Below are positions 1 through 11,437 of a DNA stretch of 64,000 nt, one piece after another; positions within the stretch are counted from its first letter, which is position 1; each line of letters starts with the position of its first letter. Under the pieces are notes generated by a model, which worked only from the letters and a program-made list of their open reading frames with translations, did not search any database and had not been told where the DNA came from. Made by a program: the position numbers and the translations under genes. Source of the DNA: Populus alba (Eukaryota; Streptophyta; Magnoliopsida; Malpighiales; Salicaceae); contig NC_133293.1 in the NCBI RefSeq assembly GCF_005239225.2, forward strand, positions 3,038,001 to 3,102,000, written 5' to 3'.

Positions 1-351
1 CCCCATTAAATATCCTTATAAGGCTAGGATATTCCCAAAACAAGATTCCCAAAACAAACTGCCCAATCCTTGTATCATTAGGAAATACAAGCCTAATAAG
101 GCTGTTATAGTACCGGACAAATCAGCCCCTTGTTCTACATGAATTGGCTCTTCTTGGACCTTAATAACATTAATTAGAGGTTGTCCTTTATGTTCTCTAG
201 ATGTCCCAAGCTCCTTTAGGTCCATCTAGCTCCATATAATCTGAACAAGCTCATTCAATGCTTCTTTACCCTAACTCTTCTAATCGGCCCAATTGGCACC
301 TCTAATGGGTCGTTGGCATGATTACACTTGGTGTTGGGCTAATCCTTATCA
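1..351 (-). repeat. LTR type B, 5' part (family 1 gypsy), truncated by window edge
   Basis: Reading the minus strand from 351 gives TGATAAGGATTAGCCCAAC, matching the start of the type-B LTR at 34280. It encodes the same pol C-terminal tail (a DLKELG...QPLI..VQVQEEP-like reading). It directly abuts a gag remnant with no pol between, so an internal deletion joined gag to the 3' LTR. Confidence 0.75.
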
Positions 352-1027
352 GCTATCCTCAATTACGTTGTCCTGAATCATCATGATCTCCATTACCTTG
401 TAATACTCATCAACTAACTTAGAACCCTGATTCAGACTTTGTAATTTAATATACAAATCCCTATAATAATGGTTAGGCACAAATCATCTCCTTTTTAACA
501 CTTTCATCTCCTCCCACAAAGCTATTAACCTTTCTCCATTCCTCCTCCTACCAATCACATTCTGATCCCACCAAATTAAAGCATAATTTGTAAATTCAAT
601 GACTACCAATTTCACCTTCCTCACCTCCAAATAGCTACAATAATCTAAAATCAAATCCACCCTTTTCTCTCACTTCAAATAAGCCTTTGGATTGTTTTTA
701 CCTTGAAAGTTAGGAATTTGAAGTTAAATGGAGTCAAAGTCCCCGTCCATATCTTCATAATTCCCCATACCATGGAAATTCACATTCCTCCTAGCCATAT
801 TCGATCTTGATATGATTCCTTGGCCAGCAAATGCAAAATCATGGTCTTCTTCACTCGTATTTGTGTTTTTTATCAACAAAACCCTCAAAATCAAACCTTC
901 TAAACGACCCCACGAAGTGTATTTACTTGGAGATCAACCCCATTATTCTATTAACTTATCAAATTCACCTCGTCTTTTAGATCCTTATACGTCCTAGACA
1001 AGAGCTTGAGTTGATGGCTAATGGCTC
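352..1027 (-). pseudogene. Ty3/gypsy gag remnant (family 1)
   Basis: Minus-strand translation gives a degenerate gag similar to the plus-strand gag at 17060-18141: an R-RRNVNFHGM-YEDMDGD stretch, then PNFQGKN-P-AYLEWE, a WWDQ box and RRFVPNHYYRDLY. This is the plant retrotransposon gag domain, the capsid-like core of the particle. There are frameshifts and stops, and the 3' end (zinc knuckle and all of pol) is missing, because position 351/352 joins it straight to an LTR. Not functional. Confidence 0.75.
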
Positions 1028-1868
1028 GTAAATTGGAAAGCGACGTTAGTGTTTTGTGTCATTGATTCGTTGTTTTCAAACATTCTTTGATTCTGTAAAA
1101 TTTGGTTAGGAGCACAAAATATATCCTCACACCTCTCATGTTTCATACAAAAATCAAGGTTTTTCACTCTAATAAGTCCACTATGCCTTTTACCTCACAA
1201 ATTGTTTCTTTTGGTTCTTTAGAAATTGAAATCAACAAATCAAAGTTAATTGCCTCTGCAGCACAATCCAATTATAATTTTTAGACTAAAGAATCAATAA
1301 TTATACTAAAATAAAGCAAAATGAATCTAAGATCATGATTTTACAAGTAGCAATGCAAATTCGTACAAATAGTGAACAAAACAAAGACAACATAAAACAG
1401 TAACAAATATTCAAAAATAATTACTTGACTCCTAAATAACCCAATTATAATAAAAAAAAAAACATGGATAAAAATAAACAGTAATGATCACGTTTTGGAA
1501 CTTGACGCAAATCTGACCTATTAAGCAATTTTTAAGTAACATAATTGAAATCTAGACCAAATGATATCAGAATGACCTTAAATTCAATATTTTCTATTCT
1601 GATATCAAACAAACAAGAAATCTCAGTATATAGTATGTTCTCCTATGTCTAGGTACCCAAAGCCCCTTGTATGATTTGAACCTCAAATTAAAATCTTAAG
1701 CAAAAGATATCAAAATAAGCTCAAATTTAATATATGTTGCAATCTCACCCCCACTAGATAGAATATGAAGCATCAATTGTTTCTCAGGTGGTATGCTTAT
1801 AACCACTAAGAGTTGTGTTTCTACGACACAAATAAACCTCAAATTAAAACCTCATGCAAACCACATGA
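1028..1868 (-). repeat. 5' leader of family 1 element (minus orientation)
   Basis: Untranslated leader matching in reverse complement the leaders at 16259-17059 and 55238-56225, including the segment on the leader theme 'gaggttttaattcg'. It has no open frame of note. It ends at 1868, head to head with a plus-strand LTR fragment, without its own PBS or U5. Confidence 0.6.
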
Positions 1869-2163
1869 AAGTGGGCCTCATCTAAGTCTACCTAAGGGGG
1901 GTCCATTAGGGTTTCTTAAGTTTATGAGTCAGTATAAAGAAAGGTATAATCATACATATAAGTTAGACAATTCAGATTAATAAAACTTTTTGTTTACCAC
2001 ACTTGTTGTGTGTTGGTGGGATAATCTCCCTTCCTTGGTTCTCTAAAGAACTAAAAAATGACTTATCGAATAACAACTGACTTCGTGGCATCGTCATTAT
2101 ACTTCTTGTTCATGAATCAAGGCATGTCAGTTTCTTGACCGTGTGATCAAGAGGTTCACATGA
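1869..2163 (+). repeat. LTR 3' part, beta type (fragment)
   Basis: Starts in the conserved GTGG..CTCAT-TAAGT block and continues through the beta half ('gataatctcccttcc', 'ggttctctaaagaact', 'cttcgtggc') to the degenerate end 'gttcacatga'. It is followed two bases later by a tRNA-iMet primer site, so it is the U5 end of a 5' LTR. Confidence 0.75.
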
Positions 2164-2165
2164 TT

Positions 2166-2177
2166 TGGTATCAGAGC
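2166..2177 (+). other. Primer binding site, tRNA-iMet type
   Basis: TGGTATCAGAGC, complementary to the 3' end of plant initiator tRNA-Met, just after the LTR end. This is the standard minus-strand primer site of many plant LTR retrotransposons. Confidence 0.9.
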
Positions 2178-2925
2178 TAGGCTCCATTACTAGTTTTTTC
2201 CATAAAAAACTAAACAAGGGAAAATTAGATCAAATCAATTCAAAATTAGCTCAAATTTGATTCTCTGATTACTGGGGGTCCCAATTGGTTTTCAATTTTG
2301 GGTCTAATAAGGTTTGATTCATAATGTTTTTGCATCAGTATATCAAACCTTATCGTAAAATTCTCAAATTTTGTTTTCTGTCTATTTGGGTTGAAATTAC
2401 ACTATATCTGAAATTTTAACTCAATTGGATATCATTTACTTTAGGTTCCAAATTCGGACTGTAAATTGCATTATATCTGAAATTTTAGCTCAAATTTTGT
2501 ATTATGATTGTTTTGCGTTAACTTTTGAAATTCGCTTTGTTTATGTTGTTTTCATTTCTTGTAGTATATTTTCAACTTTATGCCAATATTTGGGTGTTTT
2601 TTCATCCTTTTTCAATTTTTCATTTCTATTTTAATTCTAGTCTTCAGTTTCGTTCATATTTCAGATAGATTCGCTTGCTACTCATGAGACTATAATCATA
2701 GTTTTGTTTTGCTTGTTTTCTGGTTTTTATTGCTTCCTGAGTCATATATACATATTTGGATTGCGCTGTTAAGTTGGTTCTATTTGGTGTTGGTTTCCAT
2801 TCTACAAGAATTGCAAGGTGAGATGAGAGGTGTGAGCTTGTGAGGATATATTAAGAGTGTTTGAACGAAAAATGAGCAACGTAAGGATATGTTTTTACCA
2901 CTTACCAATTTTTGCAAGTAACTAT
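2178..2925 (+). repeat. Retrotransposon 5' leader (family 1)
   Basis: AT-rich, T-biased non-coding leader between the PBS and a gag remnant, repeated at 13171-13600 and in reverse at 18439-18969. No gene seen. Confidence 0.65.
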
Positions 2926-3239
2926 CGTGTCAAATCAAAACAACACACGACCCCCTCCCGAGGGAGATCTTAAGTTCCAAATGCAAGCTATAATGCAGAT
3001 GGTGGAGATGATGAATTTTGTTATGGGGAACATGTGTGACAGACTTTATAAGGTGAAGAGGCTAGTGCAAGCACCCAAAATGTGAGGAAGGTTGGGGCTG
3101 AACCAAAAGCAAATAGTGGCAATAGGGGCCGTTGGCCAAGGTGGGCTGATCAGAGGAGATTCAATACGAGGAAGGAAGAGAAACGGGGTTATGAGTTTCA
3201 AATATTCATGCTCATAATGCTTTTACAAGGCTAAACAAC
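2926..3239 (+). pseudogene. gag fragment
   Basis: Degenerate reading with a Met-rich helix (MQAIMQMVEMMNFVMGN) followed by a basic stretch rich in Arg and Trp (GNRGRWPRWADQRRFNTRKEE). Its position right after PBS and leader makes it the N-terminal part of a gag. It is interrupted by stops, and the rest of gag and pol is missing. Which gypsy family it belongs to is uncertain. Confidence 0.5.
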
Positions 3240-4199
3240 CCGTAAAGGTTTTAAAAGAAACAAATAAAGAATGTGAAGAATAGAGAACTTCAATTCAGCG
3301 CCAAAGGGATAAAAGACGTGATATGGTTCAACCTTGTGATACGACCCAAGGTCAAATTCGGATTTTGGCATAAAAAAGGCAACAATCCAAGTTCACGGCA
3401 ATAGTCATAATTTTCAATCCGACCGTTGGATCGGGGTAATATTTTATGTGGACTCTCCAAACATGTTTGCCTACCTTGGGTTAAAAATTAAGGTCACTCG
3501 AAGTTCGAGAAGCCACCGCAATACTGGTCAACAGAGGCTGTATGAATTTTGTTATTTACTTTCATTTGACTTGTGGACTTCCTATTTGGTTATGATTATT
3601 TTCCTACAAGGATATGACAGTTGGTTTTCAGAATTTCTTAGTTCCAAAAGGATCTTTAATGAGCTGAAATATAATCTACAAGTGTGGCAAGGATTCATTA
3701 ATGTTTCAAAATCTTTTTCTTGTAAGGATTCCTTATTCATCCTAGCTACATAAGGAAAGAAGGGCTGGTGGTTTTTAATGACATAATAGTTATTTTTATT
3801 ATTTTCTTTCATCTTTGGGCTTAATTAAAACTTTGTTTTGAGCTAGGGTCCAAGGCTTGTTTGGATCAGGTTATGGGCTTTTCAATTTAGGATTTTTGGG
3901 CCATTTTTGTATGGGGTCAGTTCAGCCCACAAGGGTAGATCCATTAAAGTTATTTTTAAGAACTATTTAAACACATGTAACCTAAATTTCAGTAGCTTTT
4001 GATGATTATTATTTTGAATTTTTTCAATTTTAACATGTGAAAGTGATTTTTGCATTCTTCAGTTCTTGAATGAACTGACTCTAACTTATCGAAGATTAAC
4101 TAGCTTCGTGACATCATTCTACTCATTCCAATAATGTTGATGCCTTGGGGCAAGTTTCTATTATATCACACTCCTATCAGACTTATTTTGGGTTTTTAG

Positions 4200-4214
4200 G
4201 ATCAGATCTCAATC
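4200..4214 (+). other. LINE1 target-site duplication, left
   Basis: GATCAGATCTCAATC, matched by GATCATATCTCAATC at 10009-10023 (one mismatch). The T-run of the LINE tail starts right after it. Confidence 0.85.
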
Positions 4215-4761
4215 TTTTTTTTTTTTTTATCAAATGTAAGAAGTATATTAGATCAAAAAGAGCAAGACGAGCTTGCAATACAAGCTGGAAACCAGCAGAG
4301 TTCAGAATATATACATACAAGCGAATATGGAGTAAACACCCCAGAGACACAAAAACTGAAAATCAACGGAATTCAAGCTGAAAACCAGAAAAGGGAACAT
4401 ACTCCCTTGAACGAAGAAAATAATAACAAAACAGCTCAACAGATTAGCTGACCATTTCCTCAGCAATCAGCACCACCAAAGCCCAAGCTAACCATCTGAT
4501 CAACCTGAGAGCAACCATCGAAGCCTAAAGCACAATCATCCAGCAAGGCAAGCAGACACCCATGCACGTCCTGACTCCAGCCATTGAAGACCGAAACATT
4601 CCTAGCCACAAATTTCTTCAACCCCATGCAGACAAGCAAGAAGAGGTTAGACCATGATGGGACAAGAGACCCAAGTATGCACTCCAAACTATTATTCAGA
4701 ATGCAACATTATAAACCAGGGGATCTTTTTCATGAAAATACAGTATAGTGTAGAATAGTAT

Positions 4762-7700
4762 CTAAAATTTCCTGAAAATAGCCTCAACTGATTTTCCAGC
4801 ATTGTCAAAAATTCTCCTGTTTCTTTCCTCCCAAATCAGATACACAAGAACGGTTAGAGAAACTCTTCGCATTCTCGGCTGTAGGCCTTTTTTCCTGTTA
4901 TGCAAAACCCGGGTGGCTATATCTAAGGAACACATATTTCTGTGTAGCCGGAGCCAGTGCTTGGCCTTTCTCCATAGAGAAGACGACCAGTCGCAAGTGA
5001 AGAAGAGATGAGCATGAGACTCTTCAACATTTTGACAAAGAGGGCATATAGGATCAGGGGAGAGAAATTGAAGACTATCTCTCGTTCTCAGCTTGCCCAA
5101 AATTGCCAGCCATAAGGAGAAGCTATGTCTTGGAAGAGACCATTGCTCCTAGACTACATTAGCCCAATGGACAGGATCGACTTTATGTCTGAAAAAATCA
5201 TATGCATTGGCTGTAAGGGAACATTGATCAGATTGCCAGCTTGAGAGCAGCTGTTGCACTGGAGCAACCCCTCCACAAAGGCTAATCAATTTATTATGAA
5301 TCGAGAAGATAGACTTCCACATAGGAGAGTCTGTTTTCTTGGTATCCAAGGACCAGATGGAGGCACGCATAATGTAGTAGTGGCTTACCCATCTAATCCA
5401 AAGGGAATCTGTCTTAGAGTGAATATTCCAAAGATGTTTGGCAAAGAAACTTTCATTTCTAGCTTTGATGTCATGAACCCCCAGACCCCCTTCATCTTTT
5501 GGCAAACACACTTGCCTCCAAGCAACAAGAGCCGATTGACTTCTAAGCATATCCTCAGTCCATAGAAAATTCATGTACAAACTGGTAATCCTGCTAATAA
5601 CAACAGTTGGGATAGGGAAGATACTAATCCAAAACTACACCATGCCATGCAGGACTGATTTGATTAACTGCAGCCGACCTGCATAGGAGAGATACTTTCC
5701 CATCCAATTCTGTATAGCAGATTCTAATTGGTGAATGAGGGGTGAGAATTGGCTGGCGACAAGCTTGTGAGGGCTCAGAGGGACACCAAGGTACTTAAAG
5801 GGAAAGCTTCCTTCGGAGAACTGGGAGAGGCTTAGGATTGCCTGCTTCATATCCTCTGATACACCAGCGAAGAAAATAAAGGATTTGGATGCATTAATTA
5901 CTAGCCCGGAAGCCTCCCTAAAAACTCGAAGTTGTTGGAGGATAATGTTAACGGAGGCCATGTCAAAACGGCAAAGCAGGAGAATATCATCAGCAAATCC
6001 AAGATGATTGATTCCCAAAGCTTGACATTTAGGATGGAAATTGAAATCTGAATGTTGGGTGGTGCTTTTTAGGAGTCTAGAGAAGTACTCCATGCAGATA
6101 ATGAAGAGATAGGGAGACAATGGATCTCCTTGTCTAACACCACACTTGCCTTGGAAGAACCCGAAAAGATTATCATTAATGCAAATAGAGAAAGAGGCAG
6201 TCTCCACACATTTTATAACCAGATGAACAAACCTAGCAGGGAAACCCAGAAGAAGAAGCAGGTCGCGTAGAAAAGACCACTGAACAGTATCAAAAGCTTT
6301 CCTGAAGTCAATCTTGATGGTGCATCGGGGTGACACACGTTTCCTCCCATAACTTCTTAGTAGCTCTTGCATGAGATTAATATTGTCAGCCATTAGCCGC
6401 CCACTAAGAAAAGCATTTTGAGAAGGGCTGATGATCTCATTTAATACATGAGATAATCTCTCTGCAAGAAGCTTGGAAATAACTTTGTAAGTGGCATTGC
6501 AGCATGAGATAGGTCTGTAATCTGAAGCAATGTTGGCATTAGCTGATTTTGGGACAAGGGCTATGGTAGAGTGATTAATCTGCTTGACGATCTCCCCAGA
6601 AGCAAAGAAATCTTTAACAACAAAACAAAAGTCTTCGCCCACTATGCTCCAAGATTTTTTAAAGAATGCAGAGGTGTATCCATCTGGCCCCGGAGCTTTA
6701 TTATCATCCATACTGAAGAAAACTCGTTTGATGTCATCAGCCGATACTGGGGCAAGGAGAAATTCGTGGGAATTAGCATTAATGCAGGTCCCCCTTTGAA
6801 CAACATCAACACGCGGGGGAATAGTATTCTTTGCAGTCCCAAGCAGGTCTTTATAGTAAGCAATAAACACTTTGCCCACCTCTTCAGTCGAAGAAGTTAG
6901 TATGCCATCACTTCGAACAATTGCTGAAATGTGGTGTCTTTTATGTCGTTAACTCATGAAAGAGTGGAAGAATCTGGTTCCCTTGTCATAGTCTTTGAAA
7001 AAGGAACATTTAAGCTTTTGTACAAAGAACATCTTCTCAGCTGATTTGAGGTTTACAAGATTCAACCTTTGCTGTTTTTCTAGAGCAAGAAGATCACCAT
7101 TGTCCATGTCATTCTGAAGGAGAAGTTGAGTATCGTCTAGCTCTTTCTCTGCTCTTGCGACTCTCTCTGAAATGTGACTGAAATGAAGATTGTTCAAAGT
7201 TTTCAGCTTGCCTTTTAAGTGCTTAAGTTTATTGCATAGAATATACATGTGGGACCCGTAGATATCCAAGGACCAATGTTGGGAGATGGTTTCCAAGAAC
7301 TGTGGATGAGCAGCCCATATGTTAAAGAATTTGAAGTTCTGTTTTCCACAAAGTTCACGAGAACCCATTTGCACGGTAGAAGGTGAGTGGTCTGAGAAGG
7401 CTCCCGGGTTGCCAAAGTGAGCAAGAGTCGTTTGCTGTAAATTGAACCATTGGTTGTTTGCCATAACTCTATCTATCTTTGTCCAGATATTACCATTTGT
7501 CCATGTAAAATGGGAGCCCGTAGAGTTTAGGCCAGCTATCCCAAGATCAGAACAACAATTCCTGAAGTCAGAGGTTTCATAAGTGGAAACAGGCTCCCCG
7601 TTGTGCTTGTCTTCTTGAGAGAGAATAGAGTTGAAGTCACTAAGAAGCAACCATGGAGCATCCGGACCCCATCTTCTCAAATCCTCCCACAAATCTCTCC

Positions 7701-8049
7701 TGGCAGTAATGGTATTAAAACCATATATGAAGGTAGTTGTAAAACATAATTGTTGCACCAAAGTTGTAACCATAACGTGAATCCCTTGGGCAGAGAAGTG
7801 AAGCATGTCAACCTTAACTGTTTCAAGATTCCAAAACACAATTATACGGGCATAGGCTGCAGATTCAGCATTGCAAACAAACTTTCAAGCCTTTAACCGA
7901 AACTTATGCATGCATTCAACTTTAGGCAAAGACAGCTTAGTCTCTAGGAGACCACATACATCAATCTTCTTACTCTTCATGAGGCCAGTGACCTCATGCT
8001 GCTTGAGAGGGCTGTTCAGCCCTCTCACATTCCAGCAATGGATAATCAT
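4762..8049 (-). pseudogene. LINE1 ORF2: endonuclease / reverse transcriptase
   Basis: A single 1096-codon frame broken by four in-frame stops (7885-7887, 6949-6951, 5635-5637, 5149-5151) and no frameshift. The N-terminus MIIHCWNVRGLNSP is the start of an APE-type endonuclease, with LLSDFNSI and FSDHSP motifs following. The RT domain has NKAPGPDG, DYRPISCCN, KIDFRKAFD, GVRQGDPLSPYLF and the catalytic FADD at about residues 685-688. A C-terminal zf-RVT-type Cys/His motif (CPLCQNVEESHAHLFFTC) follows. The enzyme would nick DNA and copy LINE RNA. Its ATG overlaps the ORF1 stop as ATGA. The copy is inactive but was lost by point mutation only. Confidence 0.92.
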
Positions 8050-9841
8050 GGGTGGGGGAGGGTGGGAGGAGCCCGACCAACGCCAGCAACTGTATTGGAA
8101 GTCTTTTGAAACGAGCTCCTGGTGAGCACACCTAAACGTGGACGCTGAAAAGTCTTTGTGCCAGCTATGTCAACTGAGCAAGCAGGAGCTTTCCCCTTGG
8201 AAACATGTTGTCGGGCCTGCTGGTTACTTGGAGCATTATTTGCAACATTTTGTTGAGCTGGCTGGTTACCTTCAGAATGCACAGGAGGAGGTGACTGTCT
8301 CTTGTTCCCTGATTTATGCCTCTTTTTACCCACAGTATGCCACTCTTCTGAATCGACAGCTGTGACTTGGGAGCATGGCCGACCATCCTTAGCTGCACTA
8401 GACGTTGGGGGATGAGTGGGAGCCACGGGATCAGAGGCATCAACTGGAGAAAGATGAGTTGCACAAGACGTTGGGGGATGAGTGGGAACAATGGGTTCAG
8501 AGGTATCAACTGGAGAAGGAGCAATACTTGGGACTTGTACCGTGGGAGCAGCAGTAGATGGGGAATCCACAAGAGCTTGATCAACCAGGTTAAGACAAGT
8601 GGAGACCTTTTCTTTGCCTTTGACATTTGCTTTTGTAACTACACAAGCAGGGAAAACTGTCTCAACATTTGTGACTTCTTCCTTAGTCTTTGAGCATGTT
8701 CCAGTAGAGTGACCTCACACTTTACAGTGCTTGCAAAACTTGGGCAACGCTCATATATGACCTTTTGAGTGAGTGTGTTTCCATTGGGCAGGATGACATT
8801 GATGAATGATCTGAGGTCAGCTAGGAGGTCGATTTCCACAAGCACCCGAGCATATGAAACTCTCTCTTTGGTGGCAGTAAGTTTGTCACTTTGTATAGGC
8901 TTGCCCAAGACGCTTGATAGTTTTGATAAGCACCTAGGGGACCAACATTTCAATGGTAGATTTGGAAACTTAATCCAAACTAGAACTTGAGTCATTTCAG
9001 AGGATGAAAAATCAAAATACTAAGACATGGAACGCAGGATAAGAGGTCTACCATAGACAAGGTATGGACCTCCACACAACACAGAGCACTTATCCTCTTC
9101 ATTTTGAAATTTATAAACAAGCCAACCCGATTCATGCATACGAAGTGTGGCTTTACATTTCCATACGTTCTCAATGATGCTAGTCAAAGCTCTATACCCA
9201 GGAAATTTTCTAGAAACATAACCAATGACACAAAGTTTCCACTCATCACAAGAATGGTCCAGGTCTTCAGTTAAGAAAGGGTAGGATGATATGTCATGTA
9301 AGGCTGAAAAATGCATGAGCTTCAGGCAAGATGAGATGTTTCTATTTGTAGAAAATAAATCTCTCCATGTACCATTAACAGGTGGTGGTGGAGCTGGTGG
9401 GTTACTTGTTTTAACAGATCCGGACGGGGTGAAGCTGGCATCTTAAGATCTAGTTGGTGGTTTAAGAGCAGTTGGAGATGAAGAAGGAGGTGGATCTGGG
9501 CTGATTGGAACCAGAGAAGGTGGTGAAGCTGAGCTGATTGGAATCGGGGAAGATGGTAGAGGGGACGTTGCATATTCATCATCCGAATAAGAGAAATTAA
9601 GTTACTCTTCTTCGAGATCTTCATTGGTAGGATGGTCAACTTCAAGGGACCCATTCAGAGCTATCTTTGTGCCAGAACCGCTGGCTTGGTTGACTATGGG
9701 GTGAGGGGACAGATCTGCACTAGAGATGTTGGAGCCGGCCAGCAAAGCAAAAGCTGATTTGATTCCAAGAACTGTAGTGGGAGGTGATGCTAGGACCTGT
9801 GCGCACTTGACAGATGTTGTTTTCCTTTTACTTTTTTCCAT
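8046..9841 (-). pseudogene. LINE1 ORF1: DUF4283 / zinc-knuckle RNA-binding protein
   Basis: Starts MEKSKRKTT at 9841. A Pro/Ser-rich linker is followed by a DUF4283-like core (FPGYRALTSII, HESGWLVYKF, GGPYLVYGRPLILR) at 9020-9316, then VWIKFPNLPLKCW and RVSYARVLVEIDL at 8639-8995. A CCHC knuckle (CKHCKV-GHSTGTC) near 8690-8740 is broken by a stop and a frame change, and a Pro/Thr/Ser-rich tail runs to the stop at 8046. In-frame stops lie at 9602, 9443 and 9020, and the last section is in another frame. The family is thought to act as the RNA chaperone of plant LINEs. Inactive. Confidence 0.85.
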
Positions 9842-10008
9842 TTGAGAAAAGAAGTCGGAAAGAAAGGAAAAAAGTTGAAAGGAACGGGCACTAGTTACAG
9901 GGAAAGGAGACGGGTGTAGTGGACAGCCATGTTCAACGGAGGAGACAGCTTCGGGTGGAAGGAGAGCATCTCTCTCTAGTTTCTCTCTCTATCACTAAGG
10001 CTACTTCT

Positions 10009-10023
10009 GATCATATCTCAATC
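10009..10023 (+). other. LINE1 target-site duplication, right
   Basis: GATCATATCTCAATC, the partner of 4200-4214. Confidence 0.85.
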
Positions 10024-10067
10024 TTGATTGTGGGTTGCGTGCCCATGCAATCACGAGGTTCACATTA

Positions 10068-10230
10068 AGACAAAAGAGGACAGCAGTGGATGGGAAGACA
10101 TGCTTATTTGAAATTATTATTGGCAACTACATTCATATAATGTTGTGTGCTAGAAAAGAACTCTAACGGTTGAAACAAGAGGCAAAGGAATTGTCCATCA
10201 AACCTGTTGGTGATTCGAGGATGAATTACC
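10068..10230 (+). pseudogene. IQ-motif element, internal fragment (copy 1)
   Basis: Resembles 36070-36260 of the IQ-motif element: a reading with HAYLKLLLATTFI followed by a stop and CC, then 'gattcgagg'. Only the end of the cargo region remains. It lies between the LTR end at 10067 and the start of another LTR fragment. Confidence 0.6.
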
Positions 10231-10546
10231 CAAGCAAGGTTAGATTCAGATTTTGGCGTAAAATTTCCAATTGTCCAATTTTACGCTTCTAAGCATAACT
10301 CCAAATCCAACTATTAGATCGAGCTGAATGTTTACATGAAAATTCCGGAGGTATTGTTCTATGTTGGTGTAAAGATTCAGATGAATCGAAGTTCAGTAAG
10401 TATATGCGATATGGTCGGAACAAGCTATATGAGATATGGTCGGAACAAGCTATATGAATTTTATTATTTCTTTCTTTTGACTCGTGGACTTCCTATTTGG
10501 CAAGGATCCTTTTTCTACAAGGACATTGCAGCTTGTTTTGGTAATC
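10231..10546 (+). repeat. LTR type C, 5' part (diverged fragment)
   Basis: Matches the first third of type-C LTRs ('gattcagattttggcgtaaaa', 'tttctacaaggac') but lacks its first bases. It carries a small local duplication ('gatatggtcggaacaagctata' theme, twice near 10408-10458). It is cut at 10546 by a type-A LTR. Confidence 0.7.
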
Positions 10547-11437
10547 TGATGCGGACCAGCCCAGAAACACCAGCAAGGACCCATTACATGTTCCAAATGG
10601 ACCAATGACTCGGTTCAAGACAAAGACATTGAAAGACGCATTGAATGCATTGGTTTTGAAGGTTTCCACCAAGTCAGAATTGGAAGGTCCATTGGAGTAT
10701 CAAGAGGAGATCCTAGTACATCTTATCCATGTGCAAGAGGGGTCCAATACAACCTTATTTGGGCCATGAGATGAGGACAACAAAGGAAACAAAAGAATCC
10801 TACTACAACTTGGAAACAACATGGTGGCTACCTTTTGCTTTCGTTTCTAGAATTAAGGGGCTGCATGGAAGGCTATAAATAAGCCTTCAATCAGTTCTGT
10901 ACTATTTTAGTTCATTCTCTTCTTCTCATGGCAGAACATGGATTTAATATTAGGGGCTTTATTTTATTTTGTTAGCTACAGCCCAAGGCTTGTTTGGGCT
11001 TAATTAATACTTTGTTTTAAGCTAGGATCCAAGGCTTGTTTGGATTAAGTTATGGGCTTTTCATATTAGGGTTTTGGGCTAGTTTTGAGTGGACCTCATA
11101 TAAGTCCACATAAGGGGTCCATTGAGGTTAATTCTTCAGGAACTATTTAAACCCATGTAAGCCAAAATTTCAGGAGCTTTGATTATTATTATTCTGAATT
11201 TTTCAGTTTTAACGTGTGAGAGTGATTCTTGCATTCTTCAGTTCTTGAACGAACTGAATCTGACTTATCGAAGATTAACTGGCTTCGTGGCGTCATTCTA
11301 CTCATTCCAATAGTGTTGGTGCCTTGGGGCAGGTTTCCATTGTGTCACACTCTTATTAGACCTCTTTTGGCTTTCCGGGATTAGATATCAATCTTGATTG
11401 TAGGTTGCATGACCACGTGATCACGAGGTTCGCATCA
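10547..11437 (+). repeat. LTR type A/alpha, complete, 891 bp
   Basis: Begins TGATGCGGACCAGCCC and ends GAGGTTCGCATCA. It contains a TATA box (TATAAATA, 10874-10881), the GTGGAC-N9-GTCCAC inverted repeat (11089-11109), two tandem hairpins (11239-11287) and the terminal palindrome CGTGATCACG (11416-11425). No PBS follows; instead an Athila LTR fragment does. The 5-bp flanks (taatc, tatat) do not match, so one side has been rearranged. Confidence 0.9.

Larger units (their letters stand above)
4215..10008 (-). mobile_element. LINE1, L1-like non-LTR retrotransposon, near full length
   Basis: Minus-strand element with a 14-T run at 4215-4228 (poly-A tail), a 3' UTR at 4229-4761, ORF2 at 4762-8049, ORF1 at 8046-9841 and a short 5' UTR at 9842-10008. 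It is flanked by a 15-bp target duplication, as expected from target-primed reverse transcription. The ORF order (DUF4283/zinc-knuckle ORF1, then endonuclease-RT-zf-RVT ORF2) is that of plant L1 elements. No RNase H domain was seen. Both ORFs are dead through nonsense changes, and ORF1 is also frameshifted. Confidence 0.92.
3319..10067 (+). repeat. LTR type C/alpha, split by LINE1
   Basis: The LTR begins TGATATGGTTCAACC at 3319 and runs to 4214, then resumes at 10009-10067 ('cttgattgtgggttgcgt ... cacgaggttcacatta'). The intervening 5.8 kb is a LINE flanked by a target-site duplication. The LTR is about 955 bp without the insertion, a length similar to the copy at 56240-57173. Confidence 0.85.

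Noticed and set aside
2166..2177. tRNA gene fragment
   Set aside because: The 12-base match to the tRNA-iMet 3' end is a primer binding site. No cloverleaf is present there or at the other PBS sites.
4145..4381. 78-aa plus-strand ORF
   Set aside because: It spans the LTR/LINE tail junction including the poly-T run.
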